This document shows positions 28,381 to 42,300 of a DNA stretch of 64,000 nucleotides, in pieces. Numbering within the stretch: the first letter of the stretch is position 1; the number at the start of each line of letters is the position of its first letter. The notes under the pieces were generated by a model. That model ran no database searches and had not been told where the DNA came from. It saw nothing but the letters and a program-made list of their open reading frames with translations. A program made the position numbers and the translations under genes. Location of the stretch: contig BQKZ01000330.1 of assembly GCA_036244855.1 (NCBI GenBank), positions 42,118-106,117 on the forward strand, written 5' to 3'. Origin of the DNA: Temnopleurus reevesii. Taxonomy: Eukaryota > Echinodermata > Echinoidea > Temnopleuroida > Temnopleuridae.

Positions 28381-29140
28381 TTAACCCTAAAAGGCCNNNN
28401 NNNNNNNNNNNNNNNNNNNNNNNNNNNNNNNNNNNNNNNNNNNNNNNNNNNNNNNNNNNNNNNNNNNNNNNNNNNNNNNNNNNNNNNNNNNNNNNNNNNN
28501 NNNNNNNNNNNNNNNNNNNNNNNNNNNNNNNNNNNNNNNNNNNNNNNNNNNNNNNNNNNNNNNNNNNNNNNNNNNNNNNNNNNNNNNNNNNNNNNNNNNN
28601 NNNNNNNNNNNNNNNNNNNNNNNNNNNNNNNNNNNNNNNNNNNNNNNNNNNNNNNNNNNNNNNNNNNNNNNNNNNNNNNNNNNNNNNNNNNNNNNNNNNN
28701 NNNNNNNNNNNNNNNNNNNNNNNNNNNNNNNNNNNNNNNNNNNNNNNNNNNNNNNNNNNNNNNNNNNNNNNNNNNNNNNNNNNNNNNNNNNNNNNNNNNN
28801 NNNNNNNNNNNNNNNNNNNNNNNNNNNNNNNNNNNNNNNNNNNNNNNNNNNNNNNNNNNNNNNNNNNNNNNNNNNNNNNNNNNNNNNNNNNNNNNNNNNN
28901 NNNNNNNNNNNNNNNNNNNNNNNNNNNNNNNNNNNNNNNNNNNNNNNNNNNNNNNNNNNNNNNNNNNNNNNNNNNNNNNNNNNNNNNNNNNNNNNNNNNN
29001 NNNNNNNNNNNNNNNNNNNNNNNNNNNNNNNNNNNNNNNNNNNNNNNNNNNNNNNNNNNNNNNNNNNNNNNNNNNNNNNNNNNNNNNNNNNNNCCCCGGC
29101 TGTGAGATGGGTCCAAATAACCCGGCTCTATTAGGGTTAA
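28381..29140. mobile_element. piggyBac-like MITE containing the assembly gap
   Basis: The left end is TTAACCCTAAAAGGCC and the right end GGCTCTATTAGGGTTAA. The termini CCCTA...TAGGG flanked by TTAA match the piggyBac superfamily pattern (TTAA target duplication, CCC/GGG ends). The interior is mostly unsequenced. Confidence 0.7.
28397..29093. other. Assembly gap (697 N)
   Basis: A run of N. The flanks are the two ends of a piggyBac-like MITE (28381-29140). Single N characters that also look like contig joins are at 10667, 58715, 59928 and 61063. Long frames reported across the gap are meaningless. Confidence 0.99.
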
Positions 29141-32005
29141 TTATATATTCTTCTAATTTTTCCCTTTAGAGAGCATATCTATTGCAAATGGAAATATTCA
29201 TTTTAATTCGGCCTAGCCAGTGGCGACCCCTATAAAGACATCTACTCTAAGAACAATCTCTATATTTTATCTGTCAAGCAATAAATCGACGAAACTAACA
29301 GAGTATCTGCATTACATTCATCTATCTCGCAAGAAAAAAAGGCAAAATAGATTTATAGATTTGCAGAAATATTTACACCTCAGAACATTCATGATTAAAT
29401 TACCAAGTTATCAGTTTACTGCAGAGATTTGACAAGCTAGAATGTAGTATGTTAGCACAGAGCATGGAACAAAGGACCAAACTAGGAGGGATAGCTCACA
29501 TACTCTCATGACTGTAGCACAAGCACTCACATTTAGGCGCTATACAAAGGCATAGACAGGGAGGTCCCTGTTTACTAATATCGATCATTACCTCGAAATA
29601 TACTTCAGAATTTCATCTTGTTCAATTCAATCCTATTAATGTGTTTCCACTTGAACTGCAAAGCCTATGACAAGGAAGCTGATTCTCACTAGTCTACACT
29701 CTCTAATGGTTTTTATTGTGCTATTAAAAAAGCAAAGCGTTTTGGCTTGAATGACAGTATCTTAGTCTGATGAAAGAAAACACCCACTCTAAACCGAGTG
29801 ATATTTCTTTTTCAGAAACATTATTTGAGTGGGATCTGTCCGAAGAATGGAATGAAAAAAAGTACTGAATTAGGCCCCTTCGACATACTCTATTGCAATG
29901 GTGACACAGAGCTAACCACAACGGTAATTTGTGATTTGACAAAGCCAATATCTGGTTGCGAGCACTTGAGTTGTTTAGAAGCATCTACATCAAAGCGAAT
30001 TACATATCTACGCCTAATACGATTTTTATTATCTGGACAACTGTGCACTATAATATATAATTATCAATATATCGCTGAAATAGCTACACAATAACAGCAA
30101 GATATTAGGTTGATTACGACAGCATTGTGTATCGACCTTGAAAAATATATTATATCATAATTTATTCAGTTTTTTTCACAAATGTTTGCAATCGACCAAA
30201 TGACACACTCATGACAGGTAGCTGTATATTTATCAATATGTTGGTTTTCCACACTATATTTTCAAAGCAGCTCACTACATGTACACTAAATTTACAGAAG
30301 ACATGGCATCTTTTTACATGTAAGTTAGTTAATTCCTAGTTTTCCTCATTTTTACAATTCAATTTATCATACAACAAATTGCAAATTCCCAAATGATATC
30401 ATATTTTTAAGTGATGTTTGTACAAAATATCATATAACTTGTTTGTGTTAATAGCCCCTGAAAATGATATAGTTCTAAAACCCACAATATGTCATATTTT
30501 TTTTGCATTCAAATGAAACTGAGATACAAAGAAATATGTAATTTAATTCACAGAACATACATATCTTCACTAATTTCAATAAACTTTTTGATGATACAAC
30601 AAACTTCAGATTGCTAAGTTATATTAATTACTGCAATATCTTGCATGAAAGCTTTAAAATACACATTGTGACAGCTACTCACAATCGCACATATTCATTC
30701 GTTTCTTATTCACTTTGGAATAACAATTTTGACAATATTAGGGTATAATCAAACTTTTTCATATACATGTCATTTTTTTGTGCATGAAAAAATAATATTT
30801 TTCTGATCTTTTTACAGTAATTATATAAAAACATATCATTTACGAAGTGATTTTAGAGGTATCACATGCAGGGTTTAACGTCATATCAATTCTAATTACT
30901 TTGAAAGTACTGACTAATATCTGAAATCAAATATGAATCTATCCAGCTCTTGCCTTGTGAAACATCAACGCGAACATTAAGGATGAGGAAAGTGGATAAC
31001 CAAACAGCTCCCAAGTCAAAACTTCATGATGGCTCGAGCAGACATAAGAAATATGCTTCTATTTTTTAGGCTCCTGAAACAGAGGTTCCTGATCAGTTAC
31101 TGGACTATTTATTGAACAAAATGAGCATAAGCAAAAGGTCTTGATTAGCAATTTTTAGTAGTGATTAATCGCAAACCTTTAATTTCCGGGACCCTGGAAT
31201 AACTTTAATCATACCCGCCTGTATGCTGAAATATGCATTAGTTTTCATGGTGATCTGATTTTTTTTTTTACTGATTTCGCTGGTCCAATCTCACAAAAAT
31301 GTCCACTCTTGATGATGTACATTTTGTACAAGCTGAAATGTTTGCGTTGGTTTTAATTTCGCATTTTTGGCCTCGCGAAATTTCCACCCTATATGATGCA
31401 CATTAATTTGTGCACAAACACTGTAAAAAATGTTAAAACAACAACACGCAAATGTGTCAAACTGGTCTGAAATCGCGAAAATATCTGTGCGCTAAAATAT
31501 TGGCTTAAACAGTACATTCGTATGGATACACACACTCTCAAATATGTGTGAAGCTCAAATTTTGAACTTGCCCAAACCAGAGATATTAGCTCACATGGTG
31601 ATAGGAAAGAAATATCTTTTGTCTACTAAAGCCATTCTGAGGAGCTGACAGAGGATTATTTTGTTCTCTTTCTTCATTCATCAAGTTCATACTACCAATA
31701 CTGAGTTTCAAGCTACAGTTTCTGACCACGAACCAGTTTGGCATGAATCGCATGACAATCCGCGAAACAAATTCCAGAGATAATGTCTGAAATAAATCAA
31801 GCATACAAGAAATATGAGGGGTTTAGGAAACTCTGTGAAATGAAAAAGGGTGTTAAGACTACTAGTAAATCCAAACGACAAATGTCCACTATATAAGAGT
31901 CATAAATAATTGCATGCAAATGCTATGTACTCAACTATACAATTATGTATTACTTTAGCAAGGCAACTTATACCAAGAAGGCAGATAATATAACAGCAAA
32001 TCCAG
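29141..32005. other. AT-rich stretch without a recognised gene
   Basis: No exon with splice sites and family similarity is seen on either strand. Contains one TACTGTATAAGC-type element (31325-31517). Short frames here have no recognisable product. Confidence 0.6.
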
Positions 32006-32605
32006 AGATGCCAACTGTTCCAGAATACGCATGAGAGAAACAAAATGTGAATCACCTATTAAATAGTAGCCTTTAGAAAGGCTTACCTGCAGCTGCAATC
32101 GTCATTAGAATGCTTTATATTTACGAGAGCTGCAGGAAGCGAGTCTGTGAGCCTCAGACTAGCCATGCAGAGAATCGCGGACTCCGCGTGAACGCCTTTA
32201 CTCACAGAAGAGAAATGACGTCATCTCAAGAGCGTTCCTGATTGGTCAATTCCCCCAAATAGGCATGAATACAAATACAAATTGTACGCAAAATTTAGAT
32301 GGCCGAAATGAAAACAAAACAAATGTTGCGATCGTGTGGATAGAGGCCTCGCCGCTCGTAGTCTGCATGGCAGTAGTTTTCATGTCAAGCCATTTACAGG
32401 GCTATGCAGCACAGGGTATTGCAGACAGCAAGAGGCCTTGGCTAGAGGCTAATTAAATAGCTGAACCAAATATTTTCTCAGGCGAGAAACTACATGGGTA
32501 TTGTTATCACGTATTATCTCATGATAAATTATTTGGTTCAGCTGTTTGGCGATTCACATTCTAATTTCCCCATCCGCATGCATAGTCCGGAATGGTTGGC
32601 ATCCC
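32006..32605. mobile_element. GATGCCAAC-type MITE interrupted by another element
   Basis: The left part (32006-32066, AGAGATGCCAACTGTTCCAG) and right part (32461-32605, ending CCGGAATGGTTGGCATCC) belong to one element. Related copies are at 22670-22920 and 54713-54905. The two halves are separated by the 385-bp insertion at 32067-32451. Confidence 0.75.
32067..32451. mobile_element. 385-bp inserted element with 9-bp target duplication
   Basis: It is flanked on both sides by ATTAAATAG (32058-32066 and 32452-32460). The ends TAGCCTTTAGAAAGGC and GCCTTGGCTAGAGGCTA are imperfect inverted repeats. The empty-site sequence is predicted by the related element at 22753 (AATAGCTGAACCAAAT). No transposase. 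A target duplication of 8-9 bp suggests a hAT- or Mutator-like source, but the ends do not settle it. Confidence 0.8.
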
Positions 32606-32971
32606 CGCAAATCTAATGGTTTTCATCATTATCTCATCACAAGAACATCACAAAATGAACTGGGTGGAAGTCAAATGAAAACACACTGGTATTACTCTCT
32701 CTTTTCTTGTGACAAAACATTTGTTTTTTGTCTTTGGTTAAGGACAATATTTCCATCCATAGCAAAACGATCACTGTGAGTAGAAGGGACAAAGGAATTG
32801 AACAAAGTAAACAACTTAATCAAACCTCCATAATTTATACCTTCATGAATATGAAAGGAATTGGCTTCCCTATTCATTCATGGAACAGGTGTGATGCATG
32901 TTCAATGCCCAAAAGTTCACAGATGAATAAGAGGGAAGGAAATTTCTTTTGCCCCTTCCACTCATGGTGAT

Positions 32972-35900
32972 TCGCATTTTACACTTTGGATACAGGAGAT
33001 ATTCGTTTCTTGAAACCTAATTTGGAAAATATTGCAGAATTAGAATCTTATAATATTCAGTGATATAAACTTGCTGAAAATTATAATTGAACATGTGCCT
33101 CAATTAGATTGCTTGAGTTTCCAAAGGGATTTAATTTCTGATTACAAAACAGACTTAAATAATTGATTAAGGATTACAGAAATCCATAAGTGCTATATGT
33201 GACCTGCTTGAAAAATGATTGAGTTTATTACGAATACAAGCGTTCATCATAAACACTAAGGTCTACAGGAGTGAACACACAAATTAAAAAATTGGCAATG
33301 GCAAAATATGTAATTCATTTACTTCAGAGACAAATGTAGGTGTCAATACACATTTAATTGTTGTCAACTTGTTATCTTCAAGTATGGACAACACAGTAAG
33401 ATGTTATTATATTAGTACAGCGATCAATGTATATGTCCATACCAATTTTTACTCTTGGACATATCCAATCATTGAAAACATATATTTGCGTGTATAAGGA
33501 AAATATAAGGCTAGGCTTGTTGTGTATTCGGAAGCAGATTAATGTGGCATAACAAAGACGATTCAAAACAAAACAAATAACGCAAGGTGTGTATTCGGCT
33601 ATAAATATCTCAATGATGTAATACATTACAGTGGTTTTAATATCATAATATATCCACCCACATGCACTAAATATCATTACATTGTTAGGATCAAATGCAC
33701 CGTACAGTTACCATTATACCATATAATGCATGATCATAAGTGTACCACTATCTTGAAGTTGTACTGGTTTGGGGCTGCGCACCACCCCAAAACACTAAAT
33801 ACACCTACATACATACATGGGAACAGACCCATGTTACTTCATAGGAGGGATGTGGGATATAGGTTACTACGTTCACACAGACATGACGATACACTAGTTC
33901 TAAACCTTTACTATACACCACAGACTAATGCACCTGTGTTCTACATACACATAAAGAGGAGTCGGCGAACCGTTCCCTCTCCTTAATTTAAACTTCTGTG
34001 CTATTATACAGCATGTTCATAGACAATCAGTCGGTCAATATTACTTCATATATACATAAATTAACCATGCGATACCTTGATTCAACACAAAGCCGTATAA
34101 TCACATAACTATGCTTAGCGTTCATAAATTCAAAATTCAAATTACCGTAAAACGGGGTGAACAGCAGTAGCGGGGTACACAGGGACAAAACTTACAAAAC
34201 CTGCTTAATTCTCCTTATATCAATCTGCATTCTCCTTTCGTTTATTTTTCCCTCAGATTGACAGAGTCATCCCGAGACAGAACCATAGAGTAATCATCTT
34301 CACACAATAGGATGCTATAAGGATCTGAATTATGTCCCTACTCACCCAAATGTCCCTGTCGGCCCCGTTTTACGGTAACCACAGAGCTATCAAATAGTAT
34401 ATCTTCTTTAATTTATTTTTTCAATATATTGTTGTAGCTCCTTGTATCAGCACGACAGCACAGCTACAGGTTTGCCCACATGAATATCACTATCTCGTGC
34501 AGTACACCACCCAAATGCTATTTTCGTCCAATTTTGATTGGCTGTTCAATAGTTTTGTAGAATGAAAAGAGACTTTGCCAGAGAATGCGGAACAATACAT
34601 TGATATGATGTACACCAGACATAAAATTCAGTGGATGATAACACAGCTTTCGTACAATTCGAATCATAAAGCGATATAGAGTAATGCCAGAATGAAATGC
34701 TACATCCACCCAATATGTCATTTATACTTTCTTACATAGACGTTGGTGGGACACATCTGGTAAGTCGACTACCTTTGAATGCAAAACACAATCTTGTTAA
34801 CACCATACAGAACATCAAAAGAAAGTTTGCACCTCCACAGAACTCAGAGCTGTTTGATTTTGTTTAATACCAATCACAGAATAATTGATAGAAGCTCTTA
34901 GAAGTCGACATGTACCCACACAAACGGATGCATTGTGAAGATTTTAGTAAGACAGCGTCAGAAGCTCTCAACTTTCTATCAAGATAGCTAATGCACCAAA
35001 TGAAACGGTGAAATGGTATGAAGCTACACATATGAAATCATATCAGTCCACTCCAACATCGAGTGCAGCTTATAATAGTTTATTATCATAACATGAAAAT
35101 AACATAGTCCAAATAGTGTTGCAAATTGGCGAGCATCACATCCCAATCCATATTTAGTAACATGATGCATACAAAGCAAATATCAAGCAAACTCCTCCCC
35201 ACGTTCATATTCTCCATCTGAAAATACTCAATATCCTAAATACCTCTTGGAGCGTTGCCTGCATATGCTTAACAAAAATTCCTGAATAGCAATATTGCAA
35301 CACAAATGATACCTAAAAATTAACCCTCGATAGTTTCTCCTCTTAAGATCCTCATTACATATCACAGCACTAACAATCCATCATCGAAAGTCTTAACCTA
35401 TCGACTGCCACAGTCTTTTATTCCTATACCGGTAGTCTAAATACAGCACATAGCTGATTCAGAATGTCTTCTTACATGTATATGACAGCAGCACTTGTAT
35501 TTCGAGCACCTTATAATGCGACCATAATTTGGGCCCCAATTTCATTACCCAAGAGAAGATATTACAAGGCAGTGCTATATTTAGTAAACTGCCGTGCATA
35601 TCCCCATCAGAGTTAGAACCCCCACTTAATTATTTTTTGTTGGGAGGGAGGCATAATGGGGCTTCAAGCAGATTTAATGGCCCCAAATACTGCCCAACTA
35701 GAAAAGGTAGATTTCCCGTAGGAATAATGGAATTCATCAAACTTAGCGTAAATTCAGACATGTGAAGAAAAATAAAAAATCATAATGATTTCGATACTTC
35801 ATTCAAAATATGTTTTTAGGGAATTAAACCGTGAGAGTTCATATAAATATCACTTCATCAACCATGCCATAATTTTATAATAATCCTCGATATGAATAAA

Positions 35901-36268
35901 CAATTTTGTATTCTGTGCAAATAAATAATATTATAGTCTTTGTGATGCACAAATACAGACTGCTGCATTATACTTGCTGTATTCAGATGACTTGTGCTGC
36001 CTTTTCTTCTTCATTCATGCGCCGATACACAACAAGCTTTTCTTTGCGTAGCCAAAATAGCTTAGACAACCGACTAGGCAATCGACTTGACAGCCAAGCT
36101 GATGACTAAGTGATCGACTCTCCCACTGACTAGGCAACCAACCTTGTGACTAGTCGACGATGCCTTCGTCATGCAGGATAAGAAGAGGAGAGGAGGGTTG
36201 GAGGTGGACATTAAATAGCGTATACAAGATAAACTGAGGTGGGTGAAGGGTTGCTATGGCGATCGTCA
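32972..36268 (-). other. Presumed LIS1 3' UTR and downstream flank
   Basis: AT-rich, no coding signal. The LIS1 stop is at 36271-36269, so transcription continues leftwards for an undetermined distance. Contains the MITE at 34142-34378. Confidence 0.45.
34142..34378. mobile_element. TTACCGTAAAACGGGG MITE, 237 bp
   Basis: Perfect 16-bp inverted ends TTACCGTAAAACGGGG / CCCCGTTTTACGGTAA, with further imperfect pairing inwards (CACAGGGAC, AGTAGGGAC). It lies in the presumed LIS1 3' UTR or downstream flank. Confidence 0.8.
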
Positions 36269-36342
36269 TCAACGGCATTCCCAGACCTTGATGGTTAGAT
36301 CCACGCTGCCCGTTATCACGTACGGGGCGGACCGATGGAAAT
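36269..36342 (-). CDS. PAFAH1B1: LIS1 terminal exon
   Basis: The acceptor is TTCTCTTTCAG. The exon encodes [20 protein letters not shown], then ECR and TGA, the invariant LIS1 C-terminus. The 3' UTR runs left from 36268. Its end was not determined, since several minus-strand AATAAA hexamers occur between 33 and 36 kb. Confidence 0.97.
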
Positions 36343-39300
36343 CTGAAAGAGAAATATTTACTTGTTATTAGGATGTTTCTATAAAACAGGGAGGAGGAGG
36401 TAAGTCTGCTTGTAACTACTTTGATGTGTAAGATACAAAATTTATCCTTATCTTTTTTATGGTTTGGCTTGGTGAAAATTTATATGCAGTAAATTATTTA
36501 ATTTAGGATATAATATCAGTTTTATAATCAGCATATTATTTCATTCCAATACTTATCCTTCCTAAGCCAAGGGGGTGTTTTCCCTGATTAATCTTCATCA
36601 TTCAGTGAGCAGAAAGAAAAAAAGAGGTAAAATAAACAAGTCCACATTTACATCCTCACAATCACTCTACTCTAGCACAGAAAATGAATATTCTTTCATG
36701 TCCAGTTGACTAGTTCAATTTTTATCTCACACTTATCACTTGCTCAAGGAAATAACAATAACTGGGCTAGTAATGAGGATTCTGTTATTGCCGGGCCTGT
36801 TGGTGAATAGGTTGGTAGAACTGAAGTGACTACCCTGGGTGAACAAGACTTGTTTATCATCATTCTTACTTATATCATTCTTTATATATTTTGCTAAACA
36901 TATTTAATATTTCGATAAGAATTCATAACATACGTTTAATAAATTTATAATCATTTCCAATACTTAACAATTCCACAAAAGAACATTTAAATAGTCATTT
37001 GGATAACTCATACTGCTCACATGTATTTCTAATGTATTCTATATTAATCTCTGTATTTACGTGTCTTCACCAGCACTTGCTTTGAGAGGGTTGGGATGGA
37101 AAACCTGCGGGTTTTGGAGATTAAATTCTCCTTTTTCATGCCCTGGCAGCCCTCTGAAACCAACTGCTGGTCTTATTTAATTATTCATTTACCCAGTTCT
37201 TTTATCTTTGTATCTTTTACCTATACTGTCATTGTTTTGTTTTGAATTTGCCGAATAGATAATAATAATAATAATTATCATTATTCTATGCATGCTTTAA
37301 TAAGGAACCTTGAGACACATATGAAGCTTACCTAGCGATGTCGTGAAGTGTTGATGGGCATCCAGCTTCTTCATACAGCGTTTGTTCTTGTAGTCCCATA
37401 TACGTATTGTCTTGTCATCGGCCACGCTAATGATGTACTTCCCGCCTGGGTGGAACAGCGCTCCTCGTACCCAGTTATCATGTCCAGTCTGAGAGGGATA
37501 ATATAGATACATATCATTTTCATCATCATCATAATCATCATCATCATCATCATCATCACCACCATCATCATCATTGCCATCATCATCACCACAATCACTC
37601 CCGCCAAAGGCCAAAGGCGTTCACTTTTCTTGGGTGGGGACCAGGGGCCCACCTTAGGGCCCCTGGTGGGGTCCGGGGGCAAAAATGTTGTAAATTAATT
37701 CCCGTCCTGAATGGGTAAACTAAGTACAAGTTTGTTCAATTTAACTCACTAGGGTCATTATGCATCCTCCTGTACCCGACATCCCAGATCTTAATGGTTT
37801 CATTATGAGTGCCTGACACCAAGAAGGGGGTAAATTAATCCTTGTATCAGAAGAAAACCATTGGCCAGTATTCCAATAGCGGGGTTTAGCTTAACCCTAA
37901 AAAGCCCAAGGGGGGGGGCAGAATGTGCCCCCCCTACCACATAATCGTAAACCACTCCTACATTTTTGGTCCGATTACGCTCAAATTTGGGGACTTTTCC
38001 CGAAATTTTGTTGCAGACATTATGATACCATTTTTATCATTGTCCCGTATTTCATGTTGCCATGGCAACCACAAAACAAACGGCATGTTTGTCCGTTTTT
38101 CGAATAATTTCAGTTTTTCAGCTTCAAATCTGCCCCAAAAGGCGTGGAAATGGTCACAATTTATGATTTTTAGTTTGCTTTTGCTCTCTCCTGTGCATCT
38201 TGAACAGAAAACACCCTTTCCGACAATTTCTTTTGTTTTTCTTTGTTTTTTAGTCACTTTTTTCATAAATATTTAATAAAATATTTAAAAATACTTTTTC
38301 CAACTTAATGCAAATAAAAGTACCCCAGACGCTTCCAGAAAGCCCTGAAAATCATATTGGTGAAGATTGGAGCTTAAAAAGTGAAAAATTAAAGGAATAA
38401 CATGAACTTTTTAAAAGCTGTCTGGCGCCCTCTATCAGCAATATTGTGATAAATATGACATGATGCAATTATTGTCATATTTTGACCTCTAAATGCATCT
38501 AATGTGTTTAATAAAGTCATGGAATGTGTTCCTAAGATATTAAAGAGGGATAATACCACATTTCAGTCATTTTCCAATCCACAATATTGATTTTAATAGA
38601 CCATATATCAAAAGTGACAAAATTCACCCTTTTTTAATGTATTTTATTGAATTGCGCCCTCAAACGGTGACCTTGAGAAATTCCGACGGTCAGAAATTGT
38701 AGATTACGACTTGCTCTACATCTGTGACAAATTTCAGCCCGATCCGTCAAATATTTTGGAAGTTCTCGAGGGGGGGCACAATGTGCCCCCCCTTGGGCCA
38801 CAGAGACATCAAAATAGCTTGGGCTTTGTAGGGTTAACCCAGGATGCAGCCATTGTTAATTAGACCCAGGCTATTAAAAAGTTAAACCAATGGTCTAAAT
38901 GACAATGACTTAGACCGGGGTCAACCCTAACGGGGGGCTTTTAAGACCCCCTAGATGTTTCGCGCGAAGTCCACAATACAAATTTTTTTCACCGCAAATT
39001 TTAAGGAGAATTTTCTTTCACACATCGCGCAACTTTTGAGACTAAAATTAGCGCGCCCGCATTTACGGCCATCGCGTTATGTGCATTTGAAAAAAGTTCA
39101 TCAACCCCAAAATTGCCTGAAAACATGATTTTGTGTACAAAGTCAATGCAAATTGAGTTTTCTGTTGTAAACCATAAAAGTAACAATATTTTCACTTTTC
39201 TTGGCAGGAATCTATTTATTTTAGCATAGATATGTTTTAAATACTTCCTGCAATATTTTCAGCACAAAAAAAACAATAAAAAACAAAAAGGTCGAAAAAC

Positions 39301-42300
39301 AAAGAAATGCATAAGAAATTTAAAAAAAATACATAAGAAAACTAAAAATTTTCCGTAATTCTTTTTCACCCAAATATTTCCAATTACAAGAGAAACATGC
39401 ATCCCAAACATTAGAACTGTAGAATGATTATTTTCAGATTTAAAGACAAAAATAGGAAATCACCATGCATTTACGCATAAATTAAAATAATTAAAGAATT
39501 TGGGAGGTTTTTCTGAAAAACAAACTTTACAGTCTTCAAGTTTACATTCCATTCTATCAGCGTGCACATTTTTGCGGCAATCACGTGACTTACGGCTGAG
39601 ATCTTAGGGGAAGGGCCTAAAAGGCCCCCTCCCCCAGTTTGCCTAGCTTCCAAAATAGCCCAGTCTTTTCAGGGTTAAGTTAGACCTCTCAATCAGAATA
39701 TGGGCCATTGACTTTATAATGTGTTACTCACTAGGGTCATTATGCATCCTCCTGCACTCACATCCCAGATCTTAATGGTTTTATCACGAGAGCCCGAGAT
39801 CAAGAACGGTGTAGAACGTGCTCCTTTCTTCTGCAAGGGACAAAAGCATTGAAACCATTTACTGAAATTGTGAGATATTGTATAAAAATAGGGGCCTGTT
39901 GCATTAAACTTTTTGTCATAGAAGACTCTGGCAAAAAATTAAAAATCTAGCAAAGACCAATTTTGCCCTAGACTTTTACACAGGGCAAAACTCTGTCATG
40001 CAGGGTCTTCCATGGCAACAGATTTTGTGCGACAGGCCCTAGCTGTTCCTACCTTTCAGACTTGTAAAGATGTAATAATAACAATCTGTGAGCTAGGGGT
40101 GGTTGACAAGAGGTTTGTCATCACACAAAACTAAAATGCAGGTTGGGATTATACTACAAATAACACAAGGTCAGTACCATTAATCTTGAAATATCTGACA
40201 ATTGACTTTGTATGAGAGCAATATAATGGTTAGTATTCATCCAACAAGTAAATTTGACGCATAACATTAACTGAAAATTGCTTATTGATTTGCCTCCATC
40301 ATCATCTACAGCAAGACGAGTCTGATATCTTTAAAAGAAAATGCATATTAAAAGGGCATCTGAGGCAAAAAAATAATAATTTGCTACTTAACAACAAATG
40401 ACATTAAAAAGGTAACTGATGTTTAGTTTTCAAACATACTGAATTTTATCAATAAATCACAAGACTTCAATAAAGACTATCTCACACAGTTAGGCAATCT
40501 TAAGGAGACTTGCACACACCAATTGCACATGCATTAAAAAAGCCATGCACAGAGCCGAACTCTAAGTCACGCTCTGTGCGTCATTGTGAACAAGCTGATT
40601 GCTTGCTTCAAACTCCCTTACTAGTAAAGGCCTGGGCACACCAAACACGGCACGGCATCACGGCACGGTTTTTACGCGATGTCTCCTCTGTGATTGGCCG
40701 ATTGTTGAACATCCGTTGCACGGAGGAGCACGCTGGCCAATAACAACCAAGATGCCGCGCAAAAACCGTGCCGTGATGCCGTGACGTGTTTGGTGTGCTC
40801 GGGCCTTAATCCATATCATCAGGGATGTGAGAGCAGGTGAAAGCAGTTTGAAAAAAAATCTGATTACTGCTCAAAACAATACTCTTTATATTGAATTTGT
40901 ATTGAAAACATATGATAAAGAAACATTTGACACAGCCAAAAAATCTGAATTTAGATTAACATCTGAACTCTCACACCTCTGTGTAGGATACAGTTACTTG
41001 GGTTAATTTCATGCACTGAAGTAACATACAATGTATGACCTCAGGCACCCTTGAAGGAAGGCTTGATCTAGACTGTGAGTGAAAGGGACAGAAGGATTTT
41101 GGACAAAATAAATAACTTCATTCAAGCATTCACTACAGACAAAACAGGCATTGCAAAATGAATATGTTGTTGTTGTTGAGGTTTAGGGGCGTTTATCAAT
41201 CCTACTGGATTATCTACGCCATTATCTACGAATAACAGGAGTTGCTTCCTTTTGTATTCATAAATCTATTGTGAGGGGTTGAATGAAGCTGTTTGTTTTG
41301 TCCAAAATCCTTTCCCTCTTCTGCTCACAGTGCTATTCAGGATAAGAACCATGCACACAATGCATTTTTATAGGTACACGTATGTACTTTATACACTGTA
41401 TATACAAACAATTACAACTGAGTTTCAACTGATATTTTAACATAATAAAAGTCAGGCAAGTTGCTTCTCATCCGATCAAATTGACAATCTCACTAAGGGG
41501 GTGTTGTTCAAAATCAACTGCAAATTAACTACAACTTTGCATATTGAAACGCGCATTTTCTTTCGTGCACGGTATGCACATTTAACAAGATGTGCATGAA
41601 AATATGATTTTGATTGGCATGTTCCAATCAACTGCAACTTTCGATCAATTGCAACTTTTGATCAACACCCCCTTAAATTGTCAGCGTAGTGAAAACATTC
41701 CCCAGTCAATCAGTGAAATACAAAAAAAAGGTTTGAATTGATGGCAGGAACTACCATCATCTCCTCTATCACAACACTGAATGCGAGTATATTCAAGATG
41801 CCCAAAATACTGCAAAAGCAACATGACAATCTTTTTTTTCTTCAGTTTATGAGATACAAGCTATATTTGTATGGGGAACACTAGAATGGAATATCCTGAT
41901 TTACAACTGAGACATATCTATTAAGCTTGCATGCTAAATCTAGACATTAATGTCTGGTTAAACATGTCAAAACCAAATACTTGGGGATGGATGGGATCAT
42001 TTTTGGGATCATTCTAAATGATGATTCCAAACAATACACATCTATAGACAAGCACCTTTTGGAATAGGGTTGACTATATATTTTTTTTTCATGCATGTTC
42101 AATTCTCTACAAGACACAGGGAGACAATGCTTGCTTGCATACATAGCCATTATCTACCTCTATCCCATCGTAGTTGTTCAGCTATTAACGCCAGGAAAAA
42201 AAAAACAGAAAATGAAAAAGAGGAAAACAAAGAAAAGAAAATTAGTTTTCATTAGAAAAGAAGAATGCACATGTGACAGTAGAAGACATGATTGGTTTCT

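Noticed and set aside
28346..29116. Frames of about 250 codons on both strands
   Set aside because: They consist almost entirely of the N gap.
29764..29785. Second hammerhead core (CTGATGAAAGAAAAC)
   Set aside because: There is no stem II between the boxes and no flanking stem I pairing.
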